Shown: positions 27,518-35,619, numbered from the stretch's first letter. The stretch: 64,000 nucleotides of DNA from Bacteroides cutis (GCF_900241005.1 NZ_OEST01000007.1:146356-210355), one strand, 5' to 3'. Notes: a model not told the origin generated them from the letters alone. Numbers and translations are program-made.

Positions 27518-28615
27518 TTATTCCTCCACACCAAACTTATAGATGGTTATCTGTTGATATTCATCGCCCGGAAGCAATACTGCCGAGGGGAAGTGAGCTT
27601 TATTCGGGGTGTCAGGGAAACATTGGGCTTCAAAACATACTGCGCTTCTTGCAGGGAATGTGGCACCGTGTGCACCGGTAAAACCACCTAACCAGTTGCC
27701 TGTGTAAAGTTGTACACCGTTCTCTGTGGTGTAAACTTCCATTGTTCGGCCACTGACGGGGTCAGTACAAGTCGCGGCAAGGCTCAGTTCGCCACTTTCC
27801 GTTTTATTCAGTACATAGCAATGATCATATCCGGTTCCGTTCACCAATTGCTGGAATTTGTCATCGATACGTTCACCGATTGTATGCGGAGTACGGAAAT
27901 CCATCGGCGTACCTTCCACTTTCAAAATTTCTCCGGTGGGGATAGATACCTCGTCAATGGGTACATAAAAATCAGCATTGATGGTAACGATATTATTCAG
28001 AACGGTAGGAGAGGGGTTTGCAATACCTGCAAGATTGAAAAAACCGTGATTGGTCAGGTTGACAACAGTAGCTTTGTCGGTAGTGGCCCGGTATTCTATA
28101 ACCAGAGCGTTGGTCTCGTTTTCCAGACGATACGTCATTTCCACTTCCAGATTGCCGGGGAAACCTTCTTCGCCATCGGCAGAGGTATAGTTGAAAATGA
28201 CGGTTGACTCATCGGGTTGCGTGGCATCCCAAACACGTGCATGAAAGCCGGTAGGACCGCCATGCAATGAATTGGGGCCGTTATTGATTGTCAACTGATG
28301 TTCTTCGCCGTATAAAGTGAATTTTCCTTTAGCAATGCGGTTGCCGTAGCGTCCGATAGTAGTATTCAGGAAAGGTTCGGGACTGTTGATTACGTTGTCT
28401 ATACTGTCATGTCCCAGAATTACGTTGGCATATTTCCCATTTTTGTCAGGTACCATTATCGAAAGAATTGCACAACCGTAGTTGGTAACTGCCACTTCCA
28501 TTCCCTGGGCATTTTTAAGGATAAACAAATCTGTTTTTTTGTTATTTATATCCTTTTGAAAGTCTTTTTTGTCCAATTCGGACAAATTGCTTTCTGTTGG
28601 AGTAGTGTTTATCAT
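27518..28615 (-). CDS. galM: Aldose 1-epimerase (mutarotase)
   Basis: Interconverts alpha and beta anomers of galactose or glucose, feeding galK. Seen: TTIGRYGNRIAKGKF near residue 87, NNGPNSLHGG near 112, the catalytic-region LTNHGFFNLAG near 184, and VCFEAQCFPDTPN with the catalytic Glu near 335. It is 365 residues with a short N-terminal extension and no clear signal peptide, unlike some Bacteroides homologues. First gene of the galactose operon. Confidence 0.95.
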   Translation of the reverse strand: MINTTPTESNLSELDKKDFQKDINNKKTDLFILKNAQGMEVAVTNYGCAILSIMVPDKNGKYANVILGHDSIDNVINSPEPFLNTTIGRYGNRIAKGKFTLYGEEHQLTINNGPNSLHGGPTGFHARVWDATQPDESTVIFNYTSADGEEGFPGNLEVEMTYRLENETNALVIEYRATTDKATVVNLTNHGFFNLAGIANPSPTVLNNIVTINADFYVPIDEVSIPTGEILKVEGTPMDFRTPHTIGERIDDKFQQLVNGTGYDHCYVLNKTESGELSLAATCTDPVSGRTMEVYTTENGVQLYTGNWLGGFTGAHGATFPARSAVCFEAQCFPDTPNKAHFPSAVLLPGDEYQQITIYKFGVEE

Positions 28616-28748
28616 AACATGGTATTATTTAAATTTCTTGCAAATAAAAAGAAATTCTTTTGTTCCCCCAAGTAAATGAGAGGAAATGTGAAGAACATTT
28701 TAGGAAAGTTTAGCGTTTAACAAATGGAAGACAAATTGATATTTTTTG

Positions 28749-28756
28749 TATGTTTG
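28749..28756 (+). promoter_or_regulatory. Candidate -7 box for manA
   Basis: TATGTTTG, a TAnnTTTG match, 59 bases before the start codon. No good -33 TTTG. Confidence 0.4.
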
Positions 28757-28815
28757 TCGCGTTAATCTAAAAAAGTATTGTATCAATTTCGAATTGTACT
28801 AATTAAAAACAACGA

Positions 28816-29790
28816 ATGTATCCTCTAAAATTTGAGCCCATTTTGAAGCAGACGCTTTGGGGGGGCGACAAGATTATTCCATTCAAACACTTGAATGAAA
28901 GCTTGCCGAATGTAGGTGAGAGTTGGGAAGTTTCAGCAGTAGAAGATAGTGAATCTGTCGTAGCCAATGGTTCGGATAAAGGATTGACTTTGCCTGAAAT
29001 GGTTCGTAAATACAGGGAAGAATTGGTGGGTGAAGCCAATTATGCACGTTTTGGCAACAAGTTTCCTCTGTTGATAAAATTTATTGATGCTAAATTGGAT
29101 TTATCTATTCAGGTACATCCGGGTGATGAGTTGGCAAAGAAACGTCATAACAGTTTCGGTAAAAATGAAATGTGGTATGTGATTGCTGCGGACAAAGGTG
29201 CCAAATTAATTTCCGGTTTTGCCGAACAGATTACTCCGAAAGAGTATAAAGAGAGAGTTTATAATGGAACTTTTGCAGAAGTTCTCCAGACTTGTGCCAT
29301 CCAGCCGGGGGATGTATTTTATGTTCCGGCAGGTCGTGTGCATGGGATAGGTGCCGGTGCATTTGTAGCGGAAATTCAACAAACTTCGGATATCACTTAT
29401 CGTATTTTTGATTATAATCGTAAGGATAAAGACGGTAAGTCCCGTGAACTGCATACCAGCCAGGCTATCGAAGCCATTAATTTTACCGATGTACAGGATG
29501 ATTTCCGTACTGCATACGAGCATATAGAGAATGAACCTGTTGAAATGGTAGCAAGCCCTTATTTCACAACGTCTATATATGATATGACGGAAGAAATTAC
29601 TTGCGACTATTCTGAGTTGGATTCCTTCGTCATTTTTATCTGTGTGGAAGGTGCATGCCGTTTGACGGATGACAACCGGAATGAAGTCACCCTGCGTGCC
29701 GGTGAAACAGTTCTGTTGCCTGCTGCCACTCAAGAAGTGACAATTGTTCCGGAAGGCGGCAGTGTGAAGCTTTTAGAAACTTATGTATAA
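28816..29790 (+). CDS. manA: Mannose-6-phosphate isomerase, class I
   Basis: Zinc enzyme interconverting mannose 6-phosphate and fructose 6-phosphate, and a supplier of mannose nucleotides for surface glycans. Seen: IWGG-like LWGGDKI near residue 14, GESWEVSAVED near 35, the zinc-site LSIQVHPGDELA near 98, KNEMWYVI near 117, and PAGRVHGIGAGAFVAEIQQ near 175. It is 324 residues, the short bacterial form. Confidence 0.96.
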   Translation: MYPLKFEPILKQTLWGGDKIIPFKHLNESLPNVGESWEVSAVEDSESVVANGSDKGLTLPEMVRKYREELVGEANYARFGNKFPLLIKFIDAKLDLSIQVHPGDELAKKRHNSFGKNEMWYVIAADKGAKLISGFAEQITPKEYKERVYNGTFAEVLQTCAIQPGDVFYVPAGRVHGIGAGAFVAEIQQTSDITYRIFDYNRKDKDGKSRELHTSQAIEAINFTDVQDDFRTAYEHIENEPVEMVASPYFTTSIYDMTEEITCDYSELDSFVIFICVEGACRLTDDNRNEVTLRAGETVLLPAATQEVTIVPEGGSVKLLETYV

Positions 29791-29808
29791 GTTTATTTCC
29801 TTGTTTTG

Positions 29809-29917
29809 ATGAAGTTAACTTACTTAGCTTTATGAAGTTAACTAAGCAGACTGCAATAAGTTAACATCCTTCTATCAATGAAGTTAACATCGTGAATGGA
29901 ACGATGTTAACTTCATT
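29809..29917. repeat. Cluster of ATGAAGTTAAC-type repeats
   Basis: The motif AAGTTAAC with variable flanks occurs four times in direct orientation and once inverted within about 110 bases after manA. The last direct copy and the inverted copy form the hairpin listed next. Confidence 0.7.
29877..29917. terminator. Terminator after manA
   Basis: AATGAAGTTAACATCGT and its perfect 17-base inverse around GAATGGA, followed by TTTTT on the plus strand. Confidence 0.85.
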
Positions 29918-29973
29918 TTTCTATGAATAGGAAACGTCCCTCTCACCGCCGGAAATTTATTTTCGCAACACTC

Positions 29974-30651
29974 TTATCCTGCGGCTCTTTTCTTTCTTTC
30001 CTTCACTAATGCTGCAATCAGGTATTTTCCTTTTGCCGCCACTTCGCTCCACCTTGTGCCGTGTATCACCTGCCAAACGTATCCTCGCAGCCTGCCGTAA
30101 TCTGACAGCCTGAGTATCGCGTTTGCCTCTTCCGGGTTGGTGATACGCATTTGCTGCAGAGTGAACATCAGCCCGTCATAGTTGTGAGTCTGCTTGTTGT
30201 AGGCGTACTCCGGAGGCGTCAAAAAAGAATTCTCGCCGGGACTCCTTCCCTCTATTTCTGCTTTAGTTTCCTTTACTTTACTTTGTTCTGAATTGTCTGC
30301 ATTTTCGGTGAAAATGTCGACAGGCTGCATGCAATTTTCTTCATTTAGCATACGGTTCGCACTGCTTTGCCCTTGTCTTTCGATGTTTTGTTCCTGTCTT
30401 TCGGTGCTTTGTTCAGAATTTCCCGTAATCTGAGCTGCGTTTCCTTCTCCTGCCTTGTGTGCAAAAAGCGTGCACTGCTCCTTGTCCCACATCAGGTAAT
30501 ACCCCTTCTCCTTATGCAGCTTGCAGAGCAGCTTCATTACTGCCCCCACGCCTGCCAGTCCGTATTTCGCCTCCACCAGTTCTATTGGTGTGTCCTCAAA
30601 GAAACTCACGTTCAACGGGAAATACATAATCCCCCCATAATTCATCGCCAT
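29974..30651 (-). CDS. Lin1244/DUF4373-like protein, short form
   Basis: Seen: an N-terminal segment (about residues 9-60) with MYFPLNVSFFED, AKYGLAGVGAVMKLLCKLHKEKGYYL and WDKEQCTLFAHKAG, matching the Lin1244/DUF4373 domain found in phage- and capsule-associated Bacteroides genes. The second half of that domain seems replaced by a Gln/Ser/Glu-rich linker (about 65-125). The C-terminus (about 130-225) has NKQTHNYDGLMFTLQQMRI and ends in basic KERKKRAAG. A replication-initiator-like or DNA-binding role is only a guess. It is the downstream partner of the DUF2693-like gene, at the edge of the capsule locus. Confidence 0.7.
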   Translation of the reverse strand: MAMNYGGIMYFPLNVSFFEDTPIELVEAKYGLAGVGAVMKLLCKLHKEKGYYLMWDKEQCTLFAHKAGEGNAAQITGNSEQSTERQEQNIERQGQSSANRMLNEENCMQPVDIFTENADNSEQSKVKETKAEIEGRSPGENSFLTPPEYAYNKQTHNYDGLMFTLQQMRITNPEEANAILRLSDYGRLRGYVWQVIHGTRWSEVAAKGKYLIAALVKERKKRAAG

Positions 30652-30680
30652 ACTTTCACTCCTTTCATTCTTTCATTTTC

Positions 30681-31025
30681 TCAGCAAATCGGTCTCCACT
30701 CCAAGAAATTCTCCAATTGGAAGTTCCTCCATTTCTGCAAGTCCACATCCCAATACACAATGGTTCCCGTCACTCTCATGATGTCATACTCCTTTTGGAA
30801 CATGGTCTGGTATGGCAGCAGCGTCGCCTTTACGAACTTGAACGTCCCGTCCTGCTTGTGGTACGCAATAAGCGCATACCCATACTGCATGTGGTCCAAC
30901 AAGCTTTCAATGCGCCCTGTCATCCATTCGGCGCATTCTTCCGAATGCCCCTTTTCCAACATGATACGGATTTTCCACAGATTTCTTAATGCTTCGTGAA
31001 GTGAAGCCGCCTTTTTCTTTTTCAT
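30681..31025 (-). CDS. DUF2693-like small protein (SH3-like barrel)
   Basis: A 114-residue cytoplasmic protein. Seen: basic start MKKKKAASLHEALRNLWKI; then YGYALIAYHKQDGTFKFVKATL, VTGTIVYWDVDLQKWRNFQLENFL. The pattern 'Lys-x-Asp-Gly-Thr ... Lys-Ala-Thr-Leu ... Tyr-Trp-Asp-Val ... Trp-Arg-x-Phe' fits the Bacteroides DUF2693/SH3-like family as I remember it. Function unknown. It precedes the Lin1244-like gene by 29 bases and has its own -7 box upstream. Confidence 0.7.
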   Translation of the reverse strand: MKKKKAASLHEALRNLWKIRIMLEKGHSEECAEWMTGRIESLLDHMQYGYALIAYHKQDGTFKFVKATLLPYQTMFQKEYDIMRVTGTIVYWDVDLQKWRNFQLENFLEWRPIC

Positions 31026-31096
31026 GATTTCTCTGATTAAATAATTAATAAACAGTATTTAAATTCCGTTCAGCATGTGTTGTGGTCACTGCATAA

Positions 31097-31136
31097 AAAA
31101 AGATGCCGGCTCATTTTGAAAAAGCGGCATCTTTTT
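31097..31136 (-). terminator. Intrinsic terminator or leader attenuator
   Basis: AAAAAGATGCCG and its perfect inverse around a 16-base loop, with six T's on the minus strand. It may end the transcript of the frameshifted gene upstream. It also lies between a -7 box and the start of the DUF2693-like gene, so it could attenuate that gene. Confidence 0.8.
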
Positions 31137-31168
31137 ATGGGTGTGACTCAATCCTTGCTAAAGCGCAG

Positions 31169-31176
31169 CAAAGATA
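31169..31176 (-). promoter_or_regulatory. Candidate -7 box for the DUF2693-like gene
   Basis: TATCTTTG on the minus strand, upstream of the hairpin. No -33 TTTG at standard distance. Confidence 0.4.
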
Positions 31177-31236
31177 CGGGTCGTTCATGACAGGTTGTCC
31201 ACCGATATTACCCGGCGGGTTTATTACTGGTTAATG

Positions 31237-31615
31237 TTACTTATTTTTATTGTTTTTGGATGGTTTTCTCTTGGATTCTTCTAAAAGGAGTTCCTTCTTG
31301 ATTTCAGTGATATCCTCCTTTATGGTGTTGTAGGACATCGGTTTATCGTTTGCTGTTTGGAAAATCTCCAACTTTGTGAGATATCTGCAAAGCGTTGCCG
31401 TTCCATACTTCGGGTCCACTCCTATACCCCCTTTAAGGAAAGTGATGAGGAACGCTTTTTCTATCGCCCCCCGTTCCCCTGTAACGTACTGAATATCCCC
31501 TCCCGGCTTCGGTCCTCTTTTAGCCTTAAAGTTTTGTTTAACAGTTTGATTACTCTTGTTGTTGTTCGCTCCAGCGGTTTTTTTTACCCGCTGTTTTTTT
31601 CTTTAATTGTTTCAT
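31237..31615 (-). pseudogene. Small gene with a one-base frameshift in an A7 run
   Basis: From ATG the frame reads MKQLKKK and then runs into a stop after 21 codons. Skipping one A of the seven-A run joins it to a frame that reads QRVKKTAG ... RGPKPGGDIQYVTGERGAIEK ... KYGTATLCRYLTKLEIF ... SYNTIKEDITEIKKELL to the end, 125 residues in all. The second frame is coherent and has no ATG of its own (only a mid-frame GTG). Either a pseudogene, a sequencing error in the homopolymer, or slippage-dependent expression. Family not recognised. A full promoter lies upstream. Confidence 0.55.
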
Positions 31616-31802
31616 ATTAATTTTCTATTTTGTGCCGGTATTTACCGGTGGACAAAACATCATGAATCACGAAGTTACAGCTATTGCGAGAGATATGCAA
31701 CGAATGGACGGTGCTTTATTGAAAAACGCCTGTAATGAATTGTATGTCAGGTGAGTATAAGCGAAAAACGAGGGTGTTTTTTTAATGTTCATTTAATGTC
31801 CG

Positions 31803-31834
31803 CAAAGATACGGGGTATTTCCGAACTGTGCAAA
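31803..31834 (-). promoter_or_regulatory. Promoter of the minus-strand block beside the capsule locus
   Basis: On the minus strand: TTTG, a gap of exactly 20 bases, then TATCTTTG. A full Bacteroides promoter pointing away from the capsule locus, about 190 bases before the frameshifted small gene. Minus-strand transcription from here is divergent to upxY. Confidence 0.78.
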
Positions 31835-32188
31835 ATGTTTAATAAAAATATTTTTATCGCTATTTGTTTTAAACTAAAACAAGTTGATATACAGAAATAT
31901 ACGCACTCGAAAATGTTATTCGTCTTTTCTATTCCTTTATCTAAATTTTCGTCTTTTTTTGTTGAAATATCCTGACGTTTTTAAAATGAACGTTTAAAAA
32001 ACAGTTTTGTACTATAAACAGTTCGTTTATAGTGATTTACCGACAGGTAATGCACAAGTACATAAAAACAGTCGGCAAGAGGGGCTCAATACTTGCCGTA
32101 TTTTATATAAAGTGCCCGCAAGTGATTGGAATTCAAGCTTATGTGAGAATTTCAAAGCCCCGGGAGAACACCCTTTTCTGAACTGGAC
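31835..32188 (+). promoter_or_regulatory. Upstream region and leader of the capsule operon
   Basis: AT-rich, without a convincing gene. ACTATAAAC and GTTTATAGT form a perfect 9-base inverted repeat around AGTTC (32011-32033), just after a weak CAGTTTTG box. A second hairpin, CGGCAAG with CTTGCCG (32073-32098), is followed by TATTTTATAT and could be a leader terminator that UpxY overrides. UpxY proteins are known to act on the leader of their own locus; the assignment of these hairpins is inference. I found no long inverted-repeat pair that would mark an invertible promoter. Confidence 0.45.
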
Positions 32189-32743
32189 ATGGAACCGACC
32201 ATCAAAATAGAAACGGAAAAAGAGACCGAGACTTGGTTCGCCATGCGTGCCACGTACCGCCGAGAGCCTGATGCCATGCGTCTTTTAGAAAAAGAGAAAT
32301 TAGGTTGTTTCGTCCCCATGCAGTACAAGATATGTATTAAGAAGGGTAAGAAAATCCGTGTACTAGTGCCCGTCATCCACAATCTTCTTTTTGTGCATGC
32401 TCGCCCTTCCGATTTGAAGCGTGTCAAGTCCCAGGTAGCATACCTGCAATATATCACCGACACCCGCAGCGGCCAGAAAATCATCGTCCCCGACGTGCAG
32501 ATGCAGCGTTTCATAGCCGTTGCCGGTACTTACAACGACCATCTCCTGTACTTCCAGCCCGAAGAACTGAACCTTTCGAAAGGAACTAAAGTACGTATCA
32601 CCGGCGGTGACTTTGCAGGTCAGGAAGGTATCTTCCTGAAGGTGAAGGGCGCGCGTGACCGTCGCGTGGTCATCGAAATCCAAGGTGTCATAGCCGTTGC
32701 CCTGGCCACTGTCCATCCCGACCTGATAGAAGTCGTGTCATGA
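32189..32743 (+). CDS. upxY: UpxY-type transcription antiterminator (NusG-like)
   Basis: First gene of Bacteroides capsule loci. UpxY prevents premature termination in the leader of its own operon. Seen: a NusG N-terminal domain (residues about 10-110) with TWFAMRATYRREPDAMRLLE, FVPMQYKI and LLFVHARPSDLKRVKSQ; a KOW domain (about 125-180) with GTKVRITGGDFAGQEGIFLKV. It is 184 residues. Followed by upxZ 70 bases later, the standard arrangement. Confidence 0.94.
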   Translation: MEPTIKIETEKETETWFAMRATYRREPDAMRLLEKEKLGCFVPMQYKICIKKGKKIRVLVPVIHNLLFVHARPSDLKRVKSQVAYLQYITDTRSGQKIIVPDVQMQRFIAVAGTYNDHLLYFQPEELNLSKGTKVRITGGDFAGQEGIFLKVKGARDRRVVIEIQGVIAVALATVHPDLIEVVS

Positions 32744-32813
32744 CATGCATTCCACTGTGGATCAGGTCATCCAACAAGCCGGAATTAATAAATAAACATC
32801 AATCATAAACAAT

Positions 32814-33302
32814 ATGTCTCTTTCTGAAGAAACACTTACGCTTCAGCGTGCCGCGCACGACCTGATGTATTTGGGTATGGACGGCAGTCCCGTCTACAGC
32901 GATGACCTTTCCCGTCGTAACGGTGAGGTTTATCGCCTGACCACCTCTTTGTACAATTCCGTATTCCAAGGTTCCACTGTCGAGGAACAGGCTAATGTCT
33001 GTCTCGCCCTTCTGATGGGCTACAACGCTTCCTTCATCGATCATGGTGAAAAGCAGGGACATGTCCAGGCAGTCCTGAACCGTTGTTGGGACCTTCTTGA
33101 GGCTCTTCCCGCCTCACTGTTGAAACTCCGTCTTCTCACCGCTTGTTATGGTGAGGTCTATGATGAACCCTTGGCCGATGAAGCCCGTAAAATCATTGCC
33201 GGTTGGGATGGGAAATCACTCACTCCTGAACAGCAGGAGGCCATCGAGGAGTTTGAGAATGTGGTGGATAATCCTTATCCGTGGGAGTATATTGAGGAGT
33301 AG
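32814..33302 (+). CDS. upxZ: UpxZ-type inhibitor of heterologous UpxY
   Basis: Known from B. fragilis: UpxZ of one capsule locus blocks UpxY proteins of other loci, so that one capsule dominates. Seen: LQRAAHDLMYLGMDGSPVYS at the N-terminus, ANVCLALLMGYNASFIDHG near 60, LLTACYGEVYDEPLADEA near 107, and an acidic tail ending NPYPWEYIEE. It is 162 residues, all-helical in appearance. The order upxY-upxZ and size support the call. Confidence 0.9.
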   Translation: MSLSEETLTLQRAAHDLMYLGMDGSPVYSDDLSRRNGEVYRLTTSLYNSVFQGSTVEEQANVCLALLMGYNASFIDHGEKQGHVQAVLNRCWDLLEALPASLLKLRLLTACYGEVYDEPLADEARKIIAGWDGKSLTPEQQEAIEEFENVVDNPYPWEYIEE

Positions 33303-33341
33303 AAAAAACTATAAATAAGCCTTCTCTTTGAGGAAAAAGCG

Positions 33342-33349
33342 TATATTTG
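33342..33349 (+). promoter_or_regulatory. Candidate -7 box for the ATPase-nuclease gene
   Basis: TATATTTG, a TAnnTTTG match, 29 bases before the start codon. The upstream TTTG is only 11 bases away, too close for the usual spacing. Suggests separate expression from upxYZ. Confidence 0.45.
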
Positions 33350-33378
33350 CATATATCTTCTAAAAAAATAAGGCGAAA

Positions 33379-34935
33379 ATGGAACAGGTGCGTAAATTGC
33401 CAATCGGCATACAGACTTTTGAGGAAATACGTAAGGATAATTATCTCTATGTGGATAAAACTGCTATAGTTTATCAGATTGCAAATGTCGGTAAGCCTTA
33501 TTTTTTGAGTCGTCCACGTCGTTTCGGAAAAAGCCTGCTTATCTCTACTTTTGAGGCTTATTTTCAAGGACGTAAGGACTTGTTTCAAGGACTTGCGATC
33601 GAAAAATTAGAAACCGAATGGAAAGAATATCCGGTATTTCATTTGGATTTGAACGCCGAGAAATATGACAGTAAGGAAGCACTGGAACAGGTGCTTTCTC
33701 GTAATCTGAGTCTGTGGGAAGATCGATGGGGAAAGGATGTGGCAGAAGATACACTTGCTTCCCGTTTTATAGGAGTACTTAGGCGTACTTACGAACAAAC
33801 TGGCAAACAAGCAGTAGTATTGATAGATGAGTATGACAAGCCCTTGCTTCAGGCTATCCTCGATGAACCGTTGTTGGAAGAATACCGTCGTACCCTGAAA
33901 GCCTTTTATGGAGTGTTGAAAAGTGCCGACCGTTATCTTCGTTTCGTATTCCTGACAGGAGTAACCAAGTTTGCACAGGTAAGTGTGTTCAGTGATTTAA
34001 ACCAGTTGAACGATATCAGCATGAAACCTGCCTATGCCACGGTTTGTGGCATTACCAAGGACGAATTAGTGGAAACGTTTACTCCTGAGATTGATAATTT
34101 GGGAAAGAAGAACGGACTTACTTTTGACGAAACCGTATGTCGTTTGACAGCCTTATATGATGGCTATCATTTTGAAGAGTCGGCAGAAGGTGTTTTTAAT
34201 CCCTTTAGCCTGCTAAATGTTTTTGATAGTTATAAATTTGATAATTACTGGTTCCAGACGGGTACACCTACCTATCTTGTTGACTTGCTGAAACAGAGTG
34301 ATTATGATTTACGCCTGTTGATTGATGGGGTAGAAGTACAGGCATCCGCTTTTTCAGAATATCGTGCGGAGACAAGAAACCCGCTTCCTATGATTTATCA
34401 GAGTGGTTATCTCACAATCAAGGGATATGATAAAGAGGTCAGTCTTTATACTTTGGGATTTCCTAATGATGAGGTTCGTTATGGCTTTTTGAATTTTCTG
34501 ATCCCCTATTATACAGAAGTGTCTGATGCGGAGACCGGTTTTTATATTGTAAAATTCATGCGTGAGTTGAGAGCCGGTAATGTAGATGCCTTCATGGAGC
34601 GCCTGAAGGTGTTTTTTGCAGGTATGCCTTACGAATTAAGTGAGAATACTGAGCGTCATTATCAAGCCATTTTCTATGTAGTCTTTACCCTAATGGGACA
34701 ATTTGTAGAAACGGAAGTCCGCAGTGCCCGTGGCCGTGCCGATGCAGTTGTGAAAACAAAAGACTTTATTTTTGTTTTTGAATTCAAACTGAATGGAACC
34801 GCTGAAGAAGCGTTGAAGCAGATTGATGAAAAAGGGTATCTGATTCCTTATACCTTAGATGGGAGGAAGTTGGTGAAAGTAGGGGTGAACTTCAGCAAAG
34901 AAACGAGGAATGTGGATGAGTATGTCATAAGATAG
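33379..34935 (+). CDS. AAA-ATPase-like / PD-(D/E)XK nuclease protein (DUF1703 type)
   Basis: Two-domain protein of a family widespread and multi-copy in Bacteroidetes. Seen: N-terminal AAA-ATPase_like domain starting LPIGIQTFEEIRKDNYLYVDKT, with a P-loop-type RPRRFGKSLL near residue 48 and a Walker B-like VVLIDEYDKPL near 148; C-terminal PDDEXK_9 nuclease domain with GRADAV and FIFVFEFKLNG near 470. It is 518 residues and looks intact. Biological role unknown; defence or DNA processing has been proposed for such proteins. It lies between upxZ and the sugar genes with its own promoter box and is not expected in a capsule pathway. Confidence 0.9.
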   Translation: MEQVRKLPIGIQTFEEIRKDNYLYVDKTAIVYQIANVGKPYFLSRPRRFGKSLLISTFEAYFQGRKDLFQGLAIEKLETEWKEYPVFHLDLNAEKYDSKEALEQVLSRNLSLWEDRWGKDVAEDTLASRFIGVLRRTYEQTGKQAVVLIDEYDKPLLQAILDEPLLEEYRRTLKAFYGVLKSADRYLRFVFLTGVTKFAQVSVFSDLNQLNDISMKPAYATVCGITKDELVETFTPEIDNLGKKNGLTFDETVCRLTALYDGYHFEESAEGVFNPFSLLNVFDSYKFDNYWFQTGTPTYLVDLLKQSDYDLRLLIDGVEVQASAFSEYRAETRNPLPMIYQSGYLTIKGYDKEVSLYTLGFPNDEVRYGFLNFLIPYYTEVSDAETGFYIVKFMRELRAGNVDAFMERLKVFFAGMPYELSENTERHYQAIFYVVFTLMGQFVETEVRSARGRADAVVKTKDFIFVFEFKLNGTAEEALKQIDEKGYLIPYTLDGRKLVKVGVNFSKETRNVDEYVIR

Positions 34936-34968
34936 TATTGTTATGAAATCAATTGAATGTTTAGGATT

Positions 34969-35164
34969 ATGGGATTCAATTTGTTGCTTGTGGCAATAAA
35001 AGTGTGGAAAGTTTTGTCTTTGTCATGTGCGAAAGCGAATTCAAGCAACTGATACTTTTTACCCGCTTCATCAAACAGACCGATATGCTTTCGGCATTGC
35101 AATGCAAGAATTGGACGGAATTTGCCAACGCTATAATAGTCCGGTTTACGCTGAGAACAAATAA
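34969..35164 (+). pseudogene. Fragment of a peptidoglycan N-acetylmuramidase, two frameshifts
   Basis: Three frames read in turn give IMGFN, then FVACGNKSVESFVFVMCES and EFKQLILFTRFIKQTDMLS, then ALQCKNWTEFA, and in a shifted frame RYNSPVYAENK before a stop. This matches the C-terminal half of N-acetylmuramidase (DUF3380-like) domains, which end with 'WxxFARxYNGPxYxxNxY'. The rest of the gene is missing. Probably debris of a phage-type lysis or wall enzyme brought by recombination. Confidence 0.65.
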
Positions 35165-35619
35165 CTAAAAGCTTGTAATATAATAGTACTGATAGAATCC
35201 TACCGAGGTGGCTACTAAAGCGGGTGTCCTCTCGGGCGAGTATAGACGTGTTAGATAAAGTGAACTTTATACATAAAACAATTCTACTAATAATCAAACC
35301 GTAATGTACTATGTTCATGTGAGCGCCTATCAGTAAGGGCAGACCGAGGGCATGAGCCATTAATAGATATTTTAGCGAGTTGTACGAGCCCATTATCTGT
35401 AACTACAAAGGGGGAAGAATTTACAATGGTACTTAAACTCCAGTATTTATTGGAGTTTAAGTGGTGTGGCTAACAGGATTGGATGGCTTACCGTTTAAGT
35501 GGATTATATTTACCTAAGCTAAAAATAACCGCGAGATTGATGGAAATTGCCTAATCATCTGACGAATAAGCAAATCATTTAAATTTATGTAGGTCATTTA
35601 CTAAATATAATGTTTACTT
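35165..35619. other. Non-coding, possibly structured stretch
   Basis: No convincing protein on either strand. A perfect 12-base inverted repeat (ACTTAAACTCCA) with an eight-base loop lies at 35431-35462. GTGAGCGCC and several short complementary runs (CCGAGG/CCTCTCGG) hint at structured RNA, perhaps a group II intron remnant, but I cannot confirm this by reading. It separates the muramidase relic from the acyltransferase. Confidence 0.35.

Noticed and set aside
31662..31754. A 30-codon plus-strand frame (MNHEVTAIARDMQRMDGALL...)
   Set aside because: Too short, no convincing ribosome-binding site, no recognisable motif; it ends just before the minus-strand promoter. It could be a small peptide but nothing supports it.
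31616..32188. An invertible capsule promoter flanked by inverted repeats
   Set aside because: Only short palindromes were found and no recombinase gene is nearby. Some half-sites resemble ones I recall from B. fragilis, but not well enough to claim phase variation.
34941..35393. A 150-codon minus-strand frame across the muramidase relic
   Set aside because: Its second half is simply the antisense of the muramidase fragment and its first half lies in the unexplained non-coding stretch; no family features.
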